A DNA stretch of 64,000 bases from Pelomonas sp051857475 (GTDB taxonomy: Bacteria; Pseudomonadota; Gammaproteobacteria; Burkholderiales; Burkholderiaceae_C), in the NCBI RefSeq assembly GCF_051857475.1, contig NZ_JBPZGZ010000003.1, positions 186,001 through 250,000 of the forward strand, read 5' to 3'. The position numbers were made by a program, and so were the translations under genes. Shown in pieces: positions 38,135 to 46,842 of the stretch (the stretch's first letter is position 1; each line of letters starts with the position of its first letter). The notes below the pieces were generated by a model. It did not search any database and was not told the origin of the DNA. It saw only the letters and a program-made list of their open reading frames with translations.

Positions 38135-40147
38135 ATGACCACCCGTACTGTCTTTGGCGCCTGCCCCCACGACTGCCCCGACACCTGCGCCCTGCAGGTC
38201 ACCGTCGAGGACGAACGCGTCATCAAGGTGCAGGGCCGTGCCGAGCATCCCAACACCCACGGGGCGCTGTGCACCAAGGTTTCGCGTTACCCGGAGCGCA
38301 CCTATCACGCCGAGCGCCTGCTGCATCCGCTCAAGCGCGTCAGCAAGAAGACCGAGGCGCCCCAGTTTGTTCAGGTGACCTGGGCCGAAGCCCTGGCCGA
38401 TATCGCCGCGAAGCTGAAGGCGATCCCCGACCCGCAAGCCATCCAGCCCTACAGCTATGCCGGCACCATGGGCCTGATCCAGGGCGAGGCGATGGCCGGC
38501 CGCTTGTGGAACGCCCTCGGTGCCGCACGCCTGGACCGCACCATCTGCGCCTCGGCCGGCGGCGCAGGCCTGGCGGCCACCTACGGCCACAAGCTGGGCA
38601 TGCACACGCGCCACTTCGCCGGCGCCAAGCTCATCGTCATCTGGGGCAGCAACAGCATCACCTCCAATCTGCACTTCTGGACCTATGCCAACCAAGCCAA
38701 GCGCGAAGGCGCCAAGCTGATCTGCATCGACCCGCGCAAGACCGAGACGGCCGACAAATGCCACCAGCACATCGCCGTGCTGCCCGGCACCGACGGCGCG
38801 CTCGCCTTGGGGCTCATGCATGAGCTGATCCAGAACGATGGGCTGGACCAGGACTACATCGACCACCACGTGGACGGCTGGGACGAACTGCGTGCCAAGG
38901 CCCTGGCCTGGCCCCCGGAGCGCGCGGCTGAGGTCTGCGGCATCACGGCGGACGAAGTGCGCGGCCTGGCGCGTGACTACGCCACCATCAAGCCCGCGGC
39001 CATCCGCATGAATTACGGCCTGCAGCGTGTGCGCGGCGGCGGCAATGCGGTGCGCCTGATTGCGCTGCTGCCCTGCCTGACCGGCGCCTGGCGCCATGAA
39101 AGCGGCGGCGCGCTGCTGTCGGCCTCGGGCTGGAACGCGCCTTTCAAGAACGCGAACCTCGAACGCCCGGACCTGCTGGCCGGCCGCAACCCGCGCATGG
39201 TCAACATGAGCACCATCGGTGACGCGCTGCTGGCGCCCGCCTCGCCCGAGTTCGGGCCGCGCATCGAAGCCCTGGTCGTCTACAACAGCAACCCGGTCGC
39301 TGTGGCGCCCGAGTCGCCCAAGGTGGTCAAGGGCTTCCAGCGCGAAGACCTGTTCACTGTCGTGCTCGAGCACTTCATGACCGACACGGCCGACCTGGCC
39401 GACTATGTGCTGCCGGCCACGACCCAGCTCGAGCATCTGGACGTGCACACCTCCTACGGCCACACCGATGTGCTGATGAACCAGCCGGCCATCGCGCCGC
39501 TGGGCGAGGCCAAGACCAACACCCAGATCTTCCGCGAGCTCGCGGCCGCCATGGGCCTGACCGACCCGGCCTTCAGCGACAGCGACGAGGAGCTGGCCGC
39601 TCAGGCCTTCACGGCCGACATCGACATGGCCCTGCTGCGCGAGCAGGGCTGGCAGCCGCTGCCGATTCCCGAGGCGCCGTTTGCCCAGGGCGGTTTCCGC
39701 ACCCCCAACGGCCGGGCACAGGCGGGCGGCGCGGACTTCGTGCCCAACTACGAGAGCGTGCAGACCTCACCCGAACTGGCCGCTCGCTATCCGCTGGCCA
39801 TGATCTCGCCGCCGGCGCGCAACTTCCTGAACAGCAGCTTCGTCAACGTGAAGAGCCTGCGCGACATCGAGAGCGAGCCCATCATCGAGATGCATGCCGA
39901 CGACGCCGCCGCGCGCCAGCTCGCCGATGGCACCCGTGTGGCCGCGTTCAACGACCGCGGCCGCTATGTTGCGACGCTCAAGGTCAGCAAGCGCGCCCGC
40001 CCCGGTGTCGTCAACGGCCTGGGTGTGTGGTGGCGCAAGCTCGGCGTGCAGGGCACGAATGTCAACGAGGTCACCCACCAGCGCCTGACCGACATGGGCA
40101 ATGCGCCGGCCTTCTACGACTGCCTGGTGCAGGTCGAGGCCGCATGA
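38135..40147 (+). CDS. Cytoplasmic molybdopterin oxidoreductase
   Basis: 670-residue member of the DMSO-reductase family, with an N-terminal [4Fe-4S] motif of four cysteines (ACPHDCPDTC, then GALCTK). Molybdopterin-binding segments follow (VIWGSNSITSN, CIDPRKTETADKC, VLPGTDGALALGL), and the C-terminal domain carries NGLGVWW and VNEVT. No Tat signal is seen, so it acts in the cytoplasm. It resembles the stand-alone 'molybdopterin oxidoreductase' group near formate dehydrogenase/BisC, whose substrates are mostly undefined. The ATG at 38135 starts the protein immediately before the iron-sulfur motif. Confidence 0.9.
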   Translation: MTTRTVFGACPHDCPDTCALQVTVEDERVIKVQGRAEHPNTHGALCTKVSRYPERTYHAERLLHPLKRVSKKTEAPQFVQVTWAEALADIAAKLKAIPDPQAIQPYSYAGTMGLIQGEAMAGRLWNALGAARLDRTICASAGGAGLAATYGHKLGMHTRHFAGAKLIVIWGSNSITSNLHFWTYANQAKREGAKLICIDPRKTETADKCHQHIAVLPGTDGALALGLMHELIQNDGLDQDYIDHHVDGWDELRAKALAWPPERAAEVCGITADEVRGLARDYATIKPAAIRMNYGLQRVRGGGNAVRLIALLPCLTGAWRHESGGALLSASGWNAPFKNANLERPDLLAGRNPRMVNMSTIGDALLAPASPEFGPRIEALVVYNSNPVAVAPESPKVVKGFQREDLFTVVLEHFMTDTADLADYVLPATTQLEHLDVHTSYGHTDVLMNQPAIAPLGEAKTNTQIFRELAAAMGLTDPAFSDSDEELAAQAFTADIDMALLREQGWQPLPIPEAPFAQGGFRTPNGRAQAGGADFVPNYESVQTSPELAARYPLAMISPPARNFLNSSFVNVKSLRDIESEPIIEMHADDAAARQLADGTRVAAFNDRGRYVATLKVSKRARPGVVNGLGVWWRKLGVQGTNVNEVTHQRLTDMGNAPAFYDCLVQVEAA

Positions 40148-40293
40148 GAGCGCTATCCGGGCGCCGAGGTGATTCTTAACGCCTGAGCTAGGGGCGGCGA
40201 ACTATTTGGCGTGCCAGCAGCGCTTGCACAATGCGCGCCGTAGGGCCGCCTGCCGTGGCGCAGGGCCGTTATGACAAAAGACAGGGAAGAACC

Positions 40294-42288
40294 ATGACAA
40301 GCCAATTCAAGGCTGGGCTGCGCCATGTGGCGGCGGCCAGTGCATTGCTGCTGCTGACCGCCTGCGGAGGCGGGGGCGGCGGAGGCAGCACGCCCACCCC
40401 CGCACCGCCGACGCCGCCGACACCGGCACCGGTGGTGGCCGACCCGGTGCTGCGCGTCAGCGCCTCGTCCAGCCAGCTCTACGCTGGCGAATACGTGCAG
40501 TTCATCGGCGGTGACAGCCAGTCCGGCGTCACGTGGCGTTGGGAATTCAGTGACGGCACGACGGCCGACGGCGTCAGCGTGGAGCGGCGCTTTGTCCAGG
40601 CCGGCAGCTTCACGGCCACGGCGGTGGCCCAGAACAGTGCCGGCGTCACGGTGCGTGCCAGCACCACCGTGCAGGTCGAAGCGCAGCCCGCGCCCGTGGT
40701 GCGGGCTGCCAGCACCATCCTGCAGCCGGGCTGCAGCGGCCTGCACTGCGGCGTCGCCGCCGATGGCCGCTATGCCGGCAGCGGTGTCGGCGTCTGGCGG
40801 ATGCGCAATGCCGGCACCGCGTCCCAGCTGGTCGACGTGGACATCGGTGGCGTGCAGGCGGGCCAGGCGGTGACCCTGGTCTTCAGCAACGGCCAGAGCG
40901 TCGATGCCACCGAGCTGCCCAAGAGCGGCCTGCCCGCGGCGGCGAGCCTCGCTGCCGCACCGAATACCCGCATGCTGGCCGCTGACGGCGCGGACACGGG
41001 CGCCGGCGTGAGCCGCCTCGATGCAGGCCATGCGCGCTCGCGCGGCTTGCAGCAGCGGCAGGCGCTGGATGATCTGCACGGTGCGCAGCCTGTAGCGCGC
41101 GCCGCCACCGAGCCGCGTCGCCGCGCGCTTGCGGCGGGCGATGTCGGCAGCACGCGCATCTGGAACGACCTCTACGACGATGAGACCAAGCCCGTGCCTT
41201 TCACGGCCAGCGTGCTCAGCACCTGCAGCATCGGTGCCACGGGCCGTCGCCTGGTCTTCTGGGTGGACCAAGAGCTGACCACGGCCCACACCGTCGAGGC
41301 GGCCCACGTCGAGCCCCTGAAGCGCAGCTTCTGCGGCGACCAGGGTGGCTTTGCGCGTGTCATTGCGCTGCTGGGCGACGTCTGGGGCGGCACCGAGGTG
41401 GGCAAGCGGTCCTGGTTGGTCCAGGAAACCCCGGCCCAGCAGCAGGACGTCAACATCGTCGTCACCAACCACATGGGCTCCAGCAACGATGTTGCGGGCT
41501 ATTTCTACGGCCTCAACAACTCCTACCGTTGGCGCAGCGCGCGCTATGCGAACTCGAACGAGGCCCTGGCCTTCTTCGTCAGCGGCAGCGGCCTGGCCGG
41601 CAACCCGAGCTTCTACGCCTCCACCCTGGTGCACGAGCTGACCCACATGGTCAACTACCACCAGCGCACCATCCAGCGCGGCGTGCTGCATGACGACTGG
41701 CTGGAAGAGAGCTCGGCCATGGCCACCGAAGACCTGCTGGCCGAGACCGTCACACCGGGCATCAACAAGATCGTCAACTCGCGCCTGCCCGCCTATCTGC
41801 GCTCGGGTGGCATCACGTCCATGACCGACTGGCTGGAAAGCTCCAGCAGCACCAACTACGCCGCGGGCGGCAGCCTGGCGGCCTTCCTGAACCGACGCTT
41901 CGGCAGTGGCTGGACCAAGCAGCTCGTCAGCGATTGCGGCGACGACAGCTACGCCTGCCTGGACGCCCTGATCAAGCGTGCCGGCGGTGAAGGCCTGGCC
42001 GACGAATGGGAGCGCCTGGGCAGCAGCGTGTTCGGCGGCATGCCGCAGCGCCACGCGCCCTGGGGCTACGGCTTCCCGCAGGTGCAGTGGGAGGGCTTCT
42101 GGCTGATGGGCGTCGACACGGCCCAGCAGGCCAATGCCCGCAAGGTGGCGCCTGTCAGCGGCGTGACGCGCTTCGGCAGCACCGGCCACACCTATCTGGA
42201 CGACCAGGTGGCTGCCGGCGCGACGCGCTATGTGCGCCGTGGCGTGCGCGTGCCCGCGGGCACCGTGCTGACGGTGGTGGTGCGCTGA
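40294..42288 (+). CDS. Lipoprotein metallopeptidase of M30 (hyicolysin-like) type with PKD domain
   Basis: 664 residues. The lipobox LTAC followed by a glycine run marks an outer-membrane lipoprotein. A Pro-rich tether and a PKD-like domain (YAGEYVQFIGG...TWRWEFSDGTT, about 50-125) precede the peptidase part. The zinc motif is HELTHMVNYH (H447, E448, H451), and downstream WLEESSAMATED supplies the third-ligand glutamate region typical of M30. GGAAGA precedes the ATG at 40294. It is followed after 68 bases by another zinc-motif lipoprotein, so the two may form a secreted protein-processing pair. Confidence 0.88.
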   Translation: MTSQFKAGLRHVAAASALLLLTACGGGGGGGSTPTPAPPTPPTPAPVVADPVLRVSASSSQLYAGEYVQFIGGDSQSGVTWRWEFSDGTTADGVSVERRFVQAGSFTATAVAQNSAGVTVRASTTVQVEAQPAPVVRAASTILQPGCSGLHCGVAADGRYAGSGVGVWRMRNAGTASQLVDVDIGGVQAGQAVTLVFSNGQSVDATELPKSGLPAAASLAAAPNTRMLAADGADTGAGVSRLDAGHARSRGLQQRQALDDLHGAQPVARAATEPRRRALAAGDVGSTRIWNDLYDDETKPVPFTASVLSTCSIGATGRRLVFWVDQELTTAHTVEAAHVEPLKRSFCGDQGGFARVIALLGDVWGGTEVGKRSWLVQETPAQQQDVNIVVTNHMGSSNDVAGYFYGLNNSYRWRSARYANSNEALAFFVSGSGLAGNPSFYASTLVHELTHMVNYHQRTIQRGVLHDDWLEESSAMATEDLLAETVTPGINKIVNSRLPAYLRSGGITSMTDWLESSSSTNYAAGGSLAAFLNRRFGSGWTKQLVSDCGDDSYACLDALIKRAGGEGLADEWERLGSSVFGGMPQRHAPWGYGFPQVQWEGFWLMGVDTAQQANARKVAPVSGVTRFGSTGHTYLDDQVAAGATRYVRRGVRVPAGTVLTVVVR

Positions 42289-42356
42289 GGACGAGCGGTT
42301 ACTTCGCCGGCGACGTGGGTGGTGACAATCACGGCTCCACCCCGTCGCGAATCCGC

Positions 42357-43424
42357 TTGATCTCATCCCGCGCCCTGCTCATCGCCGTTGCTGCGCTGTC
42401 CCTGAGCGGCTGCAGCGCTCTCAGCCACTGGAGCCAGGCCGCGGGCGGCCACCTCGGCATCATGCGTGCGGCCAGGCCGGTGCCGGACTGGCTGGCCGAC
42501 CCGGCCACGCCGCCCGACCTGGCCGAGCGGCTGAGGCTCTCGCAGCAGATGCGCGACTACGCCAGCCGCGAGCTGGCCCTGCCCGACAACAACAGCTACC
42601 GCCGCTATGCCGACCTGAAGCGGCCGGCCGTGGTCTGGAACATCGTCGCGGCACCCGAGTTCGGCCTGACGCTCAAGACCTGGTGCTATCCCATCATGGG
42701 CTGCGCCGGCTACCAGGGCTGGTTCGATCGCGACGCCGCCCAAACCCACGCCGATGCATTGAAGGCCGAGGGCTGGGAAGTGCAGGTCCAGCCCATCCCG
42801 GCCTATTCGTCGCTGGGCTGGAGCCGCTGGCTGGGCGGCGACCCGCTGCTCAACACCTTCATCCGCTATCCCGAGGGCGAGCTGGCGGCCATGATCTTCC
42901 ATGAGCTGACCCACCAGCGCGTCTACACCAGCGACGACACCGGCTTCAACGAGGCCTACGCCAGCGCCGTCGAGTTGCTGGGCGCGCGGCAATGGCTGGT
43001 GGGCAAGCCCGAGGCCCTGGCCGCCTTCGAGGCCGGCCGCGAGCGGCGGGCGCGCTTCCTGGCGCTGGCGCGCGAGGGCCGGGAGAAGCTCAAGGCCGTC
43101 TATGCCGGCCCGGCCGAGTCGCGCGCCGCGGGCAAGGCGGCCGTCATGGCCGAGCTTCGCGAGCGCGCGCTCACCGAGGCACCGGGCTACGAGGCCTGGT
43201 TCCAGCGCGCCAACAACGCCAGCTTCGCCATCCTGTCGGCCTACGACGAACTGGTGCCGGCCTTCATGCGCCTGTTCGAGCGTGAGGGGCGCGACTGGGT
43301 GAAGTTTCACGCTGCGGTCGAGCAGTTGAAGCCGCTGCCGCGCGAGGAGCGCCGCGCTACATTGAAGGGCCTTGGAGGAGGCCCTGTCGATGAAGCTGAC
43401 CCTGCGACGCGTCAAACCCGCTGA
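42357..43424 (+). CDS. Putative aminopeptidase lipoprotein (PF10023-type)
   Basis: About 355 residues. The signal reads LISSRALLIAVAALSLSGC, with a lipobox cysteine near residue 19, so the start is probably the TTG at 42357. A GTG about 43 bases upstream is an alternative, and no clear RBS decides. The zinc signature is HELTHQ (H182) followed by FNEAYAS. This matches the 'putative aminopeptidase' family, whose enzymatic role is not well established. It overlaps the next gene by 35 bases. Confidence 0.82.
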   Translation: MISSRALLIAVAALSLSGCSALSHWSQAAGGHLGIMRAARPVPDWLADPATPPDLAERLRLSQQMRDYASRELALPDNNSYRRYADLKRPAVVWNIVAAPEFGLTLKTWCYPIMGCAGYQGWFDRDAAQTHADALKAEGWEVQVQPIPAYSSLGWSRWLGGDPLLNTFIRYPEGELAAMIFHELTHQRVYTSDDTGFNEAYASAVELLGARQWLVGKPEALAAFEAGRERRARFLALAREGREKLKAVYAGPAESRAAGKAAVMAELRERALTEAPGYEAWFQRANNASFAILSAYDELVPAFMRLFEREGRDWVKFHAAVEQLKPLPREERRATLKGLGGGPVDEADPATRQTR

Positions 43425-43929
43425 CGCCGCCGCCATCGCTGAACAGTTCAGCGACCCCGATGTCTTTGGCGGCACCCTGCAACTGCCCTTCGCCAGCGAG
43501 GAGATGTGGACCCAGCGCATCGCCGGCATGAATCCTCCGGCTGCAGGTTCCAGCGAGCTCGTGCTGGCTGCCGTGCTGGACGACCAGGTGGTGGGCCTGG
43601 CGGGCCTGCATCCCGTTGGCCCCGCTGTGCGCCGGCGGCACGTGATGTCGCTGGGCATCACCGTCGCCAAGGCGGCCCAGGGCCAGGGCGTCGGCCAGGC
43701 GCTGATGGCCGGCCTGCTGGACTACGCCGACAACTGGGCGCAGATCCTGCGCATCGAGCTGACCGTCTATCACGACAACGCCAAGGCCATCCGGCTCTAC
43801 GAGCGGCACGGTTTCGAGCTGGAAGGCCGGCTCAGGGCGGATGCCCTGCGCAATGGCGTCTACGAAGACGTGTTGATGATGGCGAGGCTGCATCCGAGGC
43901 AGCCGATGGTGAGGGCTGCTGGGGCTTAG
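43390..43929 (+). CDS. GNAT-family N-acetyltransferase
   Basis: 179 residues from the ATG at 43390, which has GGAGGAGG about eight bases ahead. The acetyl-CoA loop is visible in VAKAAQGQGVGQALMAGLLDYA. The C-terminal part ELTVYHDNAKAIRLYERHGFELEG is typical of RimI/PhnO-like GNATs. It overlaps the peptidase gene by 35 bases in another frame. The acetyl acceptor is unknown. Confidence 0.9.
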   Translation: MKLTLRRVKPADAAAIAEQFSDPDVFGGTLQLPFASEEMWTQRIAGMNPPAAGSSELVLAAVLDDQVVGLAGLHPVGPAVRRRHVMSLGITVAKAAQGQGVGQALMAGLLDYADNWAQILRIELTVYHDNAKAIRLYERHGFELEGRLRADALRNGVYEDVLMMARLHPRQPMVRAAGA

Positions 43930-44274
43930 TCAAGCATTTACGCTGAACGATGTGCAGAGCAACTCCAACTGACCGCAAGCGTTGAAGTTGAATCGCAGGT
44001 GCCGGTAGCCTGAATCTGGATTGACCGAGCCGGCCTCGATATGGCGCGTGAGCCATTCGGATTGCATGACTTCGCAGGCGCCGTCGTAGGGCTCCCCTTC
44101 CAGCAACCGCTCCGCCTCTTGCCAACGGAATGCGCAAACCTCTTTGAACTGGACGCACACAGTTCGTTCCGCCCAGTCTTGGAATGTGACGCTCAAAACG
44201 CCACTGGCCAGACGCAGCTCCGGGTACTCGGCGTCAGCAGTGCTGAAGCCAGGTTGTAGCGGCTCCGCTTTCAC
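43930..44274 (-). CDS. Hypothetical protein, lower-GC orphan
   Basis: 114 residues from a GTG at 44274 that overlaps the aldo-keto reductase stop by 4 bp (GTGA). No family is recognised. It is aromatic and cysteine-rich for its size (FQDWAERTVCVQFKEVCAFRW, near the N-terminus). My hand count gives about 58% G+C, well below the neighbours, and it uses TTA-containing codons near its end. The size and acidic beta-rich look are reminiscent of small immunity-type proteins, but no toxin partner is present. Possible recent acquisition. Confidence 0.6.
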   Translation of the reverse strand: MKAEPLQPGFSTADAEYPELRLASGVLSVTFQDWAERTVCVQFKEVCAFRWQEAERLLEGEPYDGACEVMQSEWLTRHIEAGSVNPDSGYRHLRFNFNACGQLELLCTSFSVNA

Positions 44275-45233
44275 GGCAACGCCTGCCCCCGCGCCGTCAC
44301 ATACAGCCGATACCACTCGTCCCGGCTCAGCTGAATTTTGGTCGCATCGGCGCAGGCCTGAATCCGCTCCGCGTTGCCGCTGCCAATGACAGGCTGGATG
44401 CCTGCCGGATGCCGCAGCAGCCAAGCCAGCAGCACCGCATTGGCCGTCGTCTTGTGCGCCTCGGCAATCTCATGCACGGCCTTGGCGGCGGGTGAGGCGG
44501 CCGGTTCGTTGAAGCGGCCCTGGGCCAGCGAGCCCCAGGCCTGCAGCTGCACACCGTGGCGCTGGGCGTATTCCAGCGTGCCGGCCCAGGCGACGCAGCC
44601 GGGGCGCGTTGCGGCCTGCGGGTCGTTGAAGGTGGTGCCGACGTCGATGGCGTCGAGCTTGGCCAGGCTCAGCTCCAGCTGGTTGGCGACGATGGGTTCG
44701 GGCAGGGCCATCTGCAGCCAGCGCATCTGGCCGGCATGCATGTTCGACACGCCCAGGTGGCCGACCTTGCCGGCCGCCTTGAGCCGGCCGAAGGCGCGCG
44801 CGATCTCGGCGGGTTCCATCAGCGCGTCGGGGCGGTGCAGCAGCAGGATGTCGATGCGCTCGACGGCCAGGCGCTGCAGGATGCCGTTGACGCTCTCCTC
44901 GATGTAGGCGGCACTGAGGTCATAGCGGCCGACGTGGGCGTCGTCGGCGAAGCGGATGCCGCATTTGCTCTGCAGCCTGAGCTTGGCGCGCAGACCCGGG
45001 TCGCGCTTGAGCAGCTCGCCGAAGACGGCCTCGGCCTTGCCGCGGCGGTAGATGTCGGCGTGGTCGAAGAGCTTGACGCCAATCTCCAGGGCCGCCTCGA
45101 CCGCCGCGTGGGCCTGGGCCACATCGGCCTCGGTGATCGGGCCCCCGCCCCAGTCGCCGCCCAGGGCCATGCAGCCGTAGACGAGGGGGCCGACATCGAG
45201 GAGGTGGGTATTCAGGGGCAGGGAGCGGGACAT
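44271..45233 (-). CDS. Aldo/keto reductase
   Basis: 320-residue NAD(P)H-dependent TIM-barrel oxidoreductase of the YdhF-like group. The catalytic tetrad is visible: D in FDHADIY with Y, K in LQSKCGIR, and H in LLLHRPD. The cofactor-binding C-terminal SGN-ERI segment is present. The ATG at 45233 follows the Sel1 gene stop by two bases. It is probably in one transcript with the genes on both sides. Confidence 0.92.
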   Translation of the reverse strand: MSRSLPLNTHLLDVGPLVYGCMALGGDWGGGPITEADVAQAHAAVEAALEIGVKLFDHADIYRRGKAEAVFGELLKRDPGLRAKLRLQSKCGIRFADDAHVGRYDLSAAYIEESVNGILQRLAVERIDILLLHRPDALMEPAEIARAFGRLKAAGKVGHLGVSNMHAGQMRWLQMALPEPIVANQLELSLAKLDAIDVGTTFNDPQAATRPGCVAWAGTLEYAQRHGVQLQAWGSLAQGRFNEPAASPAAKAVHEIAEAHKTTANAVLLAWLLRHPAGIQPVIGSGNAERIQACADATKIQLSRDEWYRLYVTARGQALP

Positions 45234-45235
45234 GG

Positions 45236-46003
45236 TCAACCGATGGAGGTGGGGCCGGCATCATGCGCCAGCGATTGATTCTTGCGCCAGCCGAACAGGC
45301 CGGCCAGGGCGGCGCCGAGGCCGGTGAGGAGGGCGCCGATGCTGGCGATGCGCAGCAGGCGGCGGCGCTGACGGGCGCTCAGCATGGCCTTGCGCTTGGG
45401 GTTCTCGGCCAGGTCATGGATCAGCATGATCTCGTGCTGGCGTTCTTCGATGATGTGGGCGAGCTCGCTACCTTGCTCCAGCCGCCGCGCCAGTTCGCGC
45501 ACGGCGTCCAGTTCGCGTTCGCGGATGCGCAGGCCCGGTGCCTTCAGCGGGCTGCCCATGGTGCGGGCGCGCATGTAGAGGGCCTTGGCCGCCAGGCGGT
45601 CGGGCTGGCAGCCCCAGCCGGCTTCCAGGCAGCTGGCCAGATTGAAGGTGGCGTCGGCATGGCCTTGGGCGGCGGCGGCGGTGTAGAGCTCCACGCCGCG
45701 CGGGGCATCGGGGGCGCCGCCCCAGCCGCCGACGAGGATGCGGCCGAGATGGAATTTGGCTGTCAGGCTGCCGCCCGCGGCGGCGTTTTCCATGCGTTCA
45801 CGGGCCTGAGCCGGGTCGCGCGGCAGGCCGGTGCCTTCGAGCTGGCACAGGGCGAGCATGGCCATGCCCTCGGCATCGCCCGAATCAGCGGAAACCCGGA
45901 ACCAGTAGACCGCCTGCTCATGATCGGGCTCGGGCGCACGGAAATGCGCCAGCCCTTCCATCAGCGGGTCGAGACATAGCGGATCGGGGTCGGCAAGGCG
46001 CAT
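45236..46003 (-). CDS. Sel1-repeat protein with C-terminal membrane anchor
   Basis: 255 residues from the ATG at 46003, with GGAGGA just ahead. Tandem Sel1-type repeats run from about 20 to 150 (AVYWFRVSADSGDAEGMAMLALCQLEGTGLP, then AKFHLGRILVGG and GVELYTAAAAQGHADATFNLA). A charged helical stretch and a single C-terminal span (IASIGALLTGLGAALAGLFGW) follow. Sel1 proteins mediate protein contacts. This one is tail-anchored facing the cytoplasm, by inference. An upstream in-frame extension was rejected. Confidence 0.85.
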   Translation of the reverse strand: MRLADPDPLCLDPLMEGLAHFRAPEPDHEQAVYWFRVSADSGDAEGMAMLALCQLEGTGLPRDPAQARERMENAAAGGSLTAKFHLGRILVGGWGGAPDAPRGVELYTAAAAQGHADATFNLASCLEAGWGCQPDRLAAKALYMRARTMGSPLKAPGLRIRERELDAVRELARRLEQGSELAHIIEERQHEIMLIHDLAENPKRKAMLSARQRRRLLRIASIGALLTGLGAALAGLFGWRKNQSLAHDAGPTSIG

Positions 46004-46137
46004 GGATCCTCCCTGAACTTCAGCTGGCTTGGCGCCAGGCTTTTTTCGCCGCGGGAGTATGCGTGCAAATGCATGGGCGGAGCTGACGCCGGCCTTCTCG
46101 CTTAGAGTGGGGTGCACGAGACAAAGGAGAGCCCCCG

Positions 46138-46464
46138 ATGGCCGAGATCCGCATCCACCGAGACCATGACCTGGGCCTGAAGAAGGCCCGGGAGATCGCC
46201 TGGAAGTGGGCCGAGCAGGTCGAAGAGAAGTTCGACATGGAATGCACGGTGCACGAAGGCGAGGATGAGGACACCGTGGAGTTCACGCGTTCCGGCGTGA
46301 AGGGCGAGCTGACGGTGGCGGCCAACCATTTCGACCTGAAGGCCCAGCTGGGCTTCCTGCTGGGGGCTTTCAAGAAGACCATTGAGTCCGAGGTCGAGAA
46401 GGAACTGGACACCCTGCTGGCTGCCAACAAGAAGAAGGCTGCGACCAAAAAGAAACCGGCCTGA
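46138..46464 (+). CDS. Polyhydroxyalkanoic acid system protein
   Basis: 108 residues. It matches the PHA-system family (N-terminal IRIHRDHDLGLKKAREIAWKWAEQ, beta strands through TVEFTRSGVKGELTV, Lys/Ala-rich C-terminal tail AAATKKKPA-like). The basic tail resembles that of phasin-like or DNA/granule-binding proteins. It is convergent with the acyl-CoA-binding-protein gene. The neighbouring acyl-ester synthase supports a storage-lipid context. Confidence 0.85.
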   Translation: MAEIRIHRDHDLGLKKAREIAWKWAEQVEEKFDMECTVHEGEDEDTVEFTRSGVKGELTVAANHFDLKAQLGFLLGAFKKTIESEVEKELDTLLAANKKKAATKKKPA

Positions 46465-46476
46465 GCCGGTTGCTTT
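46454..46476 (+). terminator. Hairpin at the PHA-system gene end
   Basis: AACCGGC-CTGA-GCCGGTT followed by GCTTT. The stop codon sits in the loop. It is a short T-tract terminator between two convergent genes. Confidence 0.55.
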
Positions 46477-46493
46477 GCAGGCGGCTGAGCCGC

Positions 46494-46745
46494 TTACTTC
46501 AAGGATTCGATGAGGTCGACGTACTGCTGTTGAGCCTCATCGGTGCTCGTGCCCTTCAGCTCATTCCACGCATCCCACTTGGCGCGGCCGACCATGTCGG
46601 TGAAGCCGGGGCGCTTGCCATCGACGTCGCCGGCGCTGCCTTGCTTGTACAGGGCGTAGATCTTCAGCAGCGTCATGTTGTCCGGCCGCTCGGGCAGGTT
46701 CTTCGAATCGGCGACGGCGGCTTCGAATTGGTCTTTCAGGCTCAC
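46494..46745 (-). CDS. Acyl-CoA-binding protein
   Basis: 83 residues, a full-length four-helix ACBP. Family pattern: FEAAVADSKNLPERPDNMTLLKIYALYKQGSAGD, then GRAKWDAWNELKG with the conserved Lys/Trp and the helix-4 end YVDLIESLK. Binds medium/long-chain acyl-CoA in the cytoplasm. It is divergent from the WS/DGAT gene with a 97-base spacer holding an inverted repeat, so it may supply acyl-CoA to that enzyme. Confidence 0.95.
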   Translation of the reverse strand: MSLKDQFEAAVADSKNLPERPDNMTLLKIYALYKQGSAGDVDGKRPGFTDMVGRAKWDAWNELKGTSTDEAQQQYVDLIESLK

Positions 46746-46770
46746 GGGGTTCTCCAGGCTGATTCGAGGG

Positions 46771-46793
46771 GTTCGACTTGGTCACAATCGAAC
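46771..46793. promoter_or_regulatory. Candidate operator between ACBP and WS/DGAT genes
   Basis: GTTCGA-N11-TCGAAC is a perfect inverted repeat centred in the 97-base divergent spacer. It could co-regulate both genes. Confidence 0.45.
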
Positions 46794-46842
46794 GACGGGT
46801 CGCCGAGTTTAGGCCCGGTCAATAACGAATCCGAGGAGGCAC

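Noticed and set aside
40153..42366. 737-codon minus-strand frame opposite the M30 lipoprotein
   Set aside because: Composition is shadow-like (A/H/G/R/V), while the plus strand shows lipobox and zinc motif.
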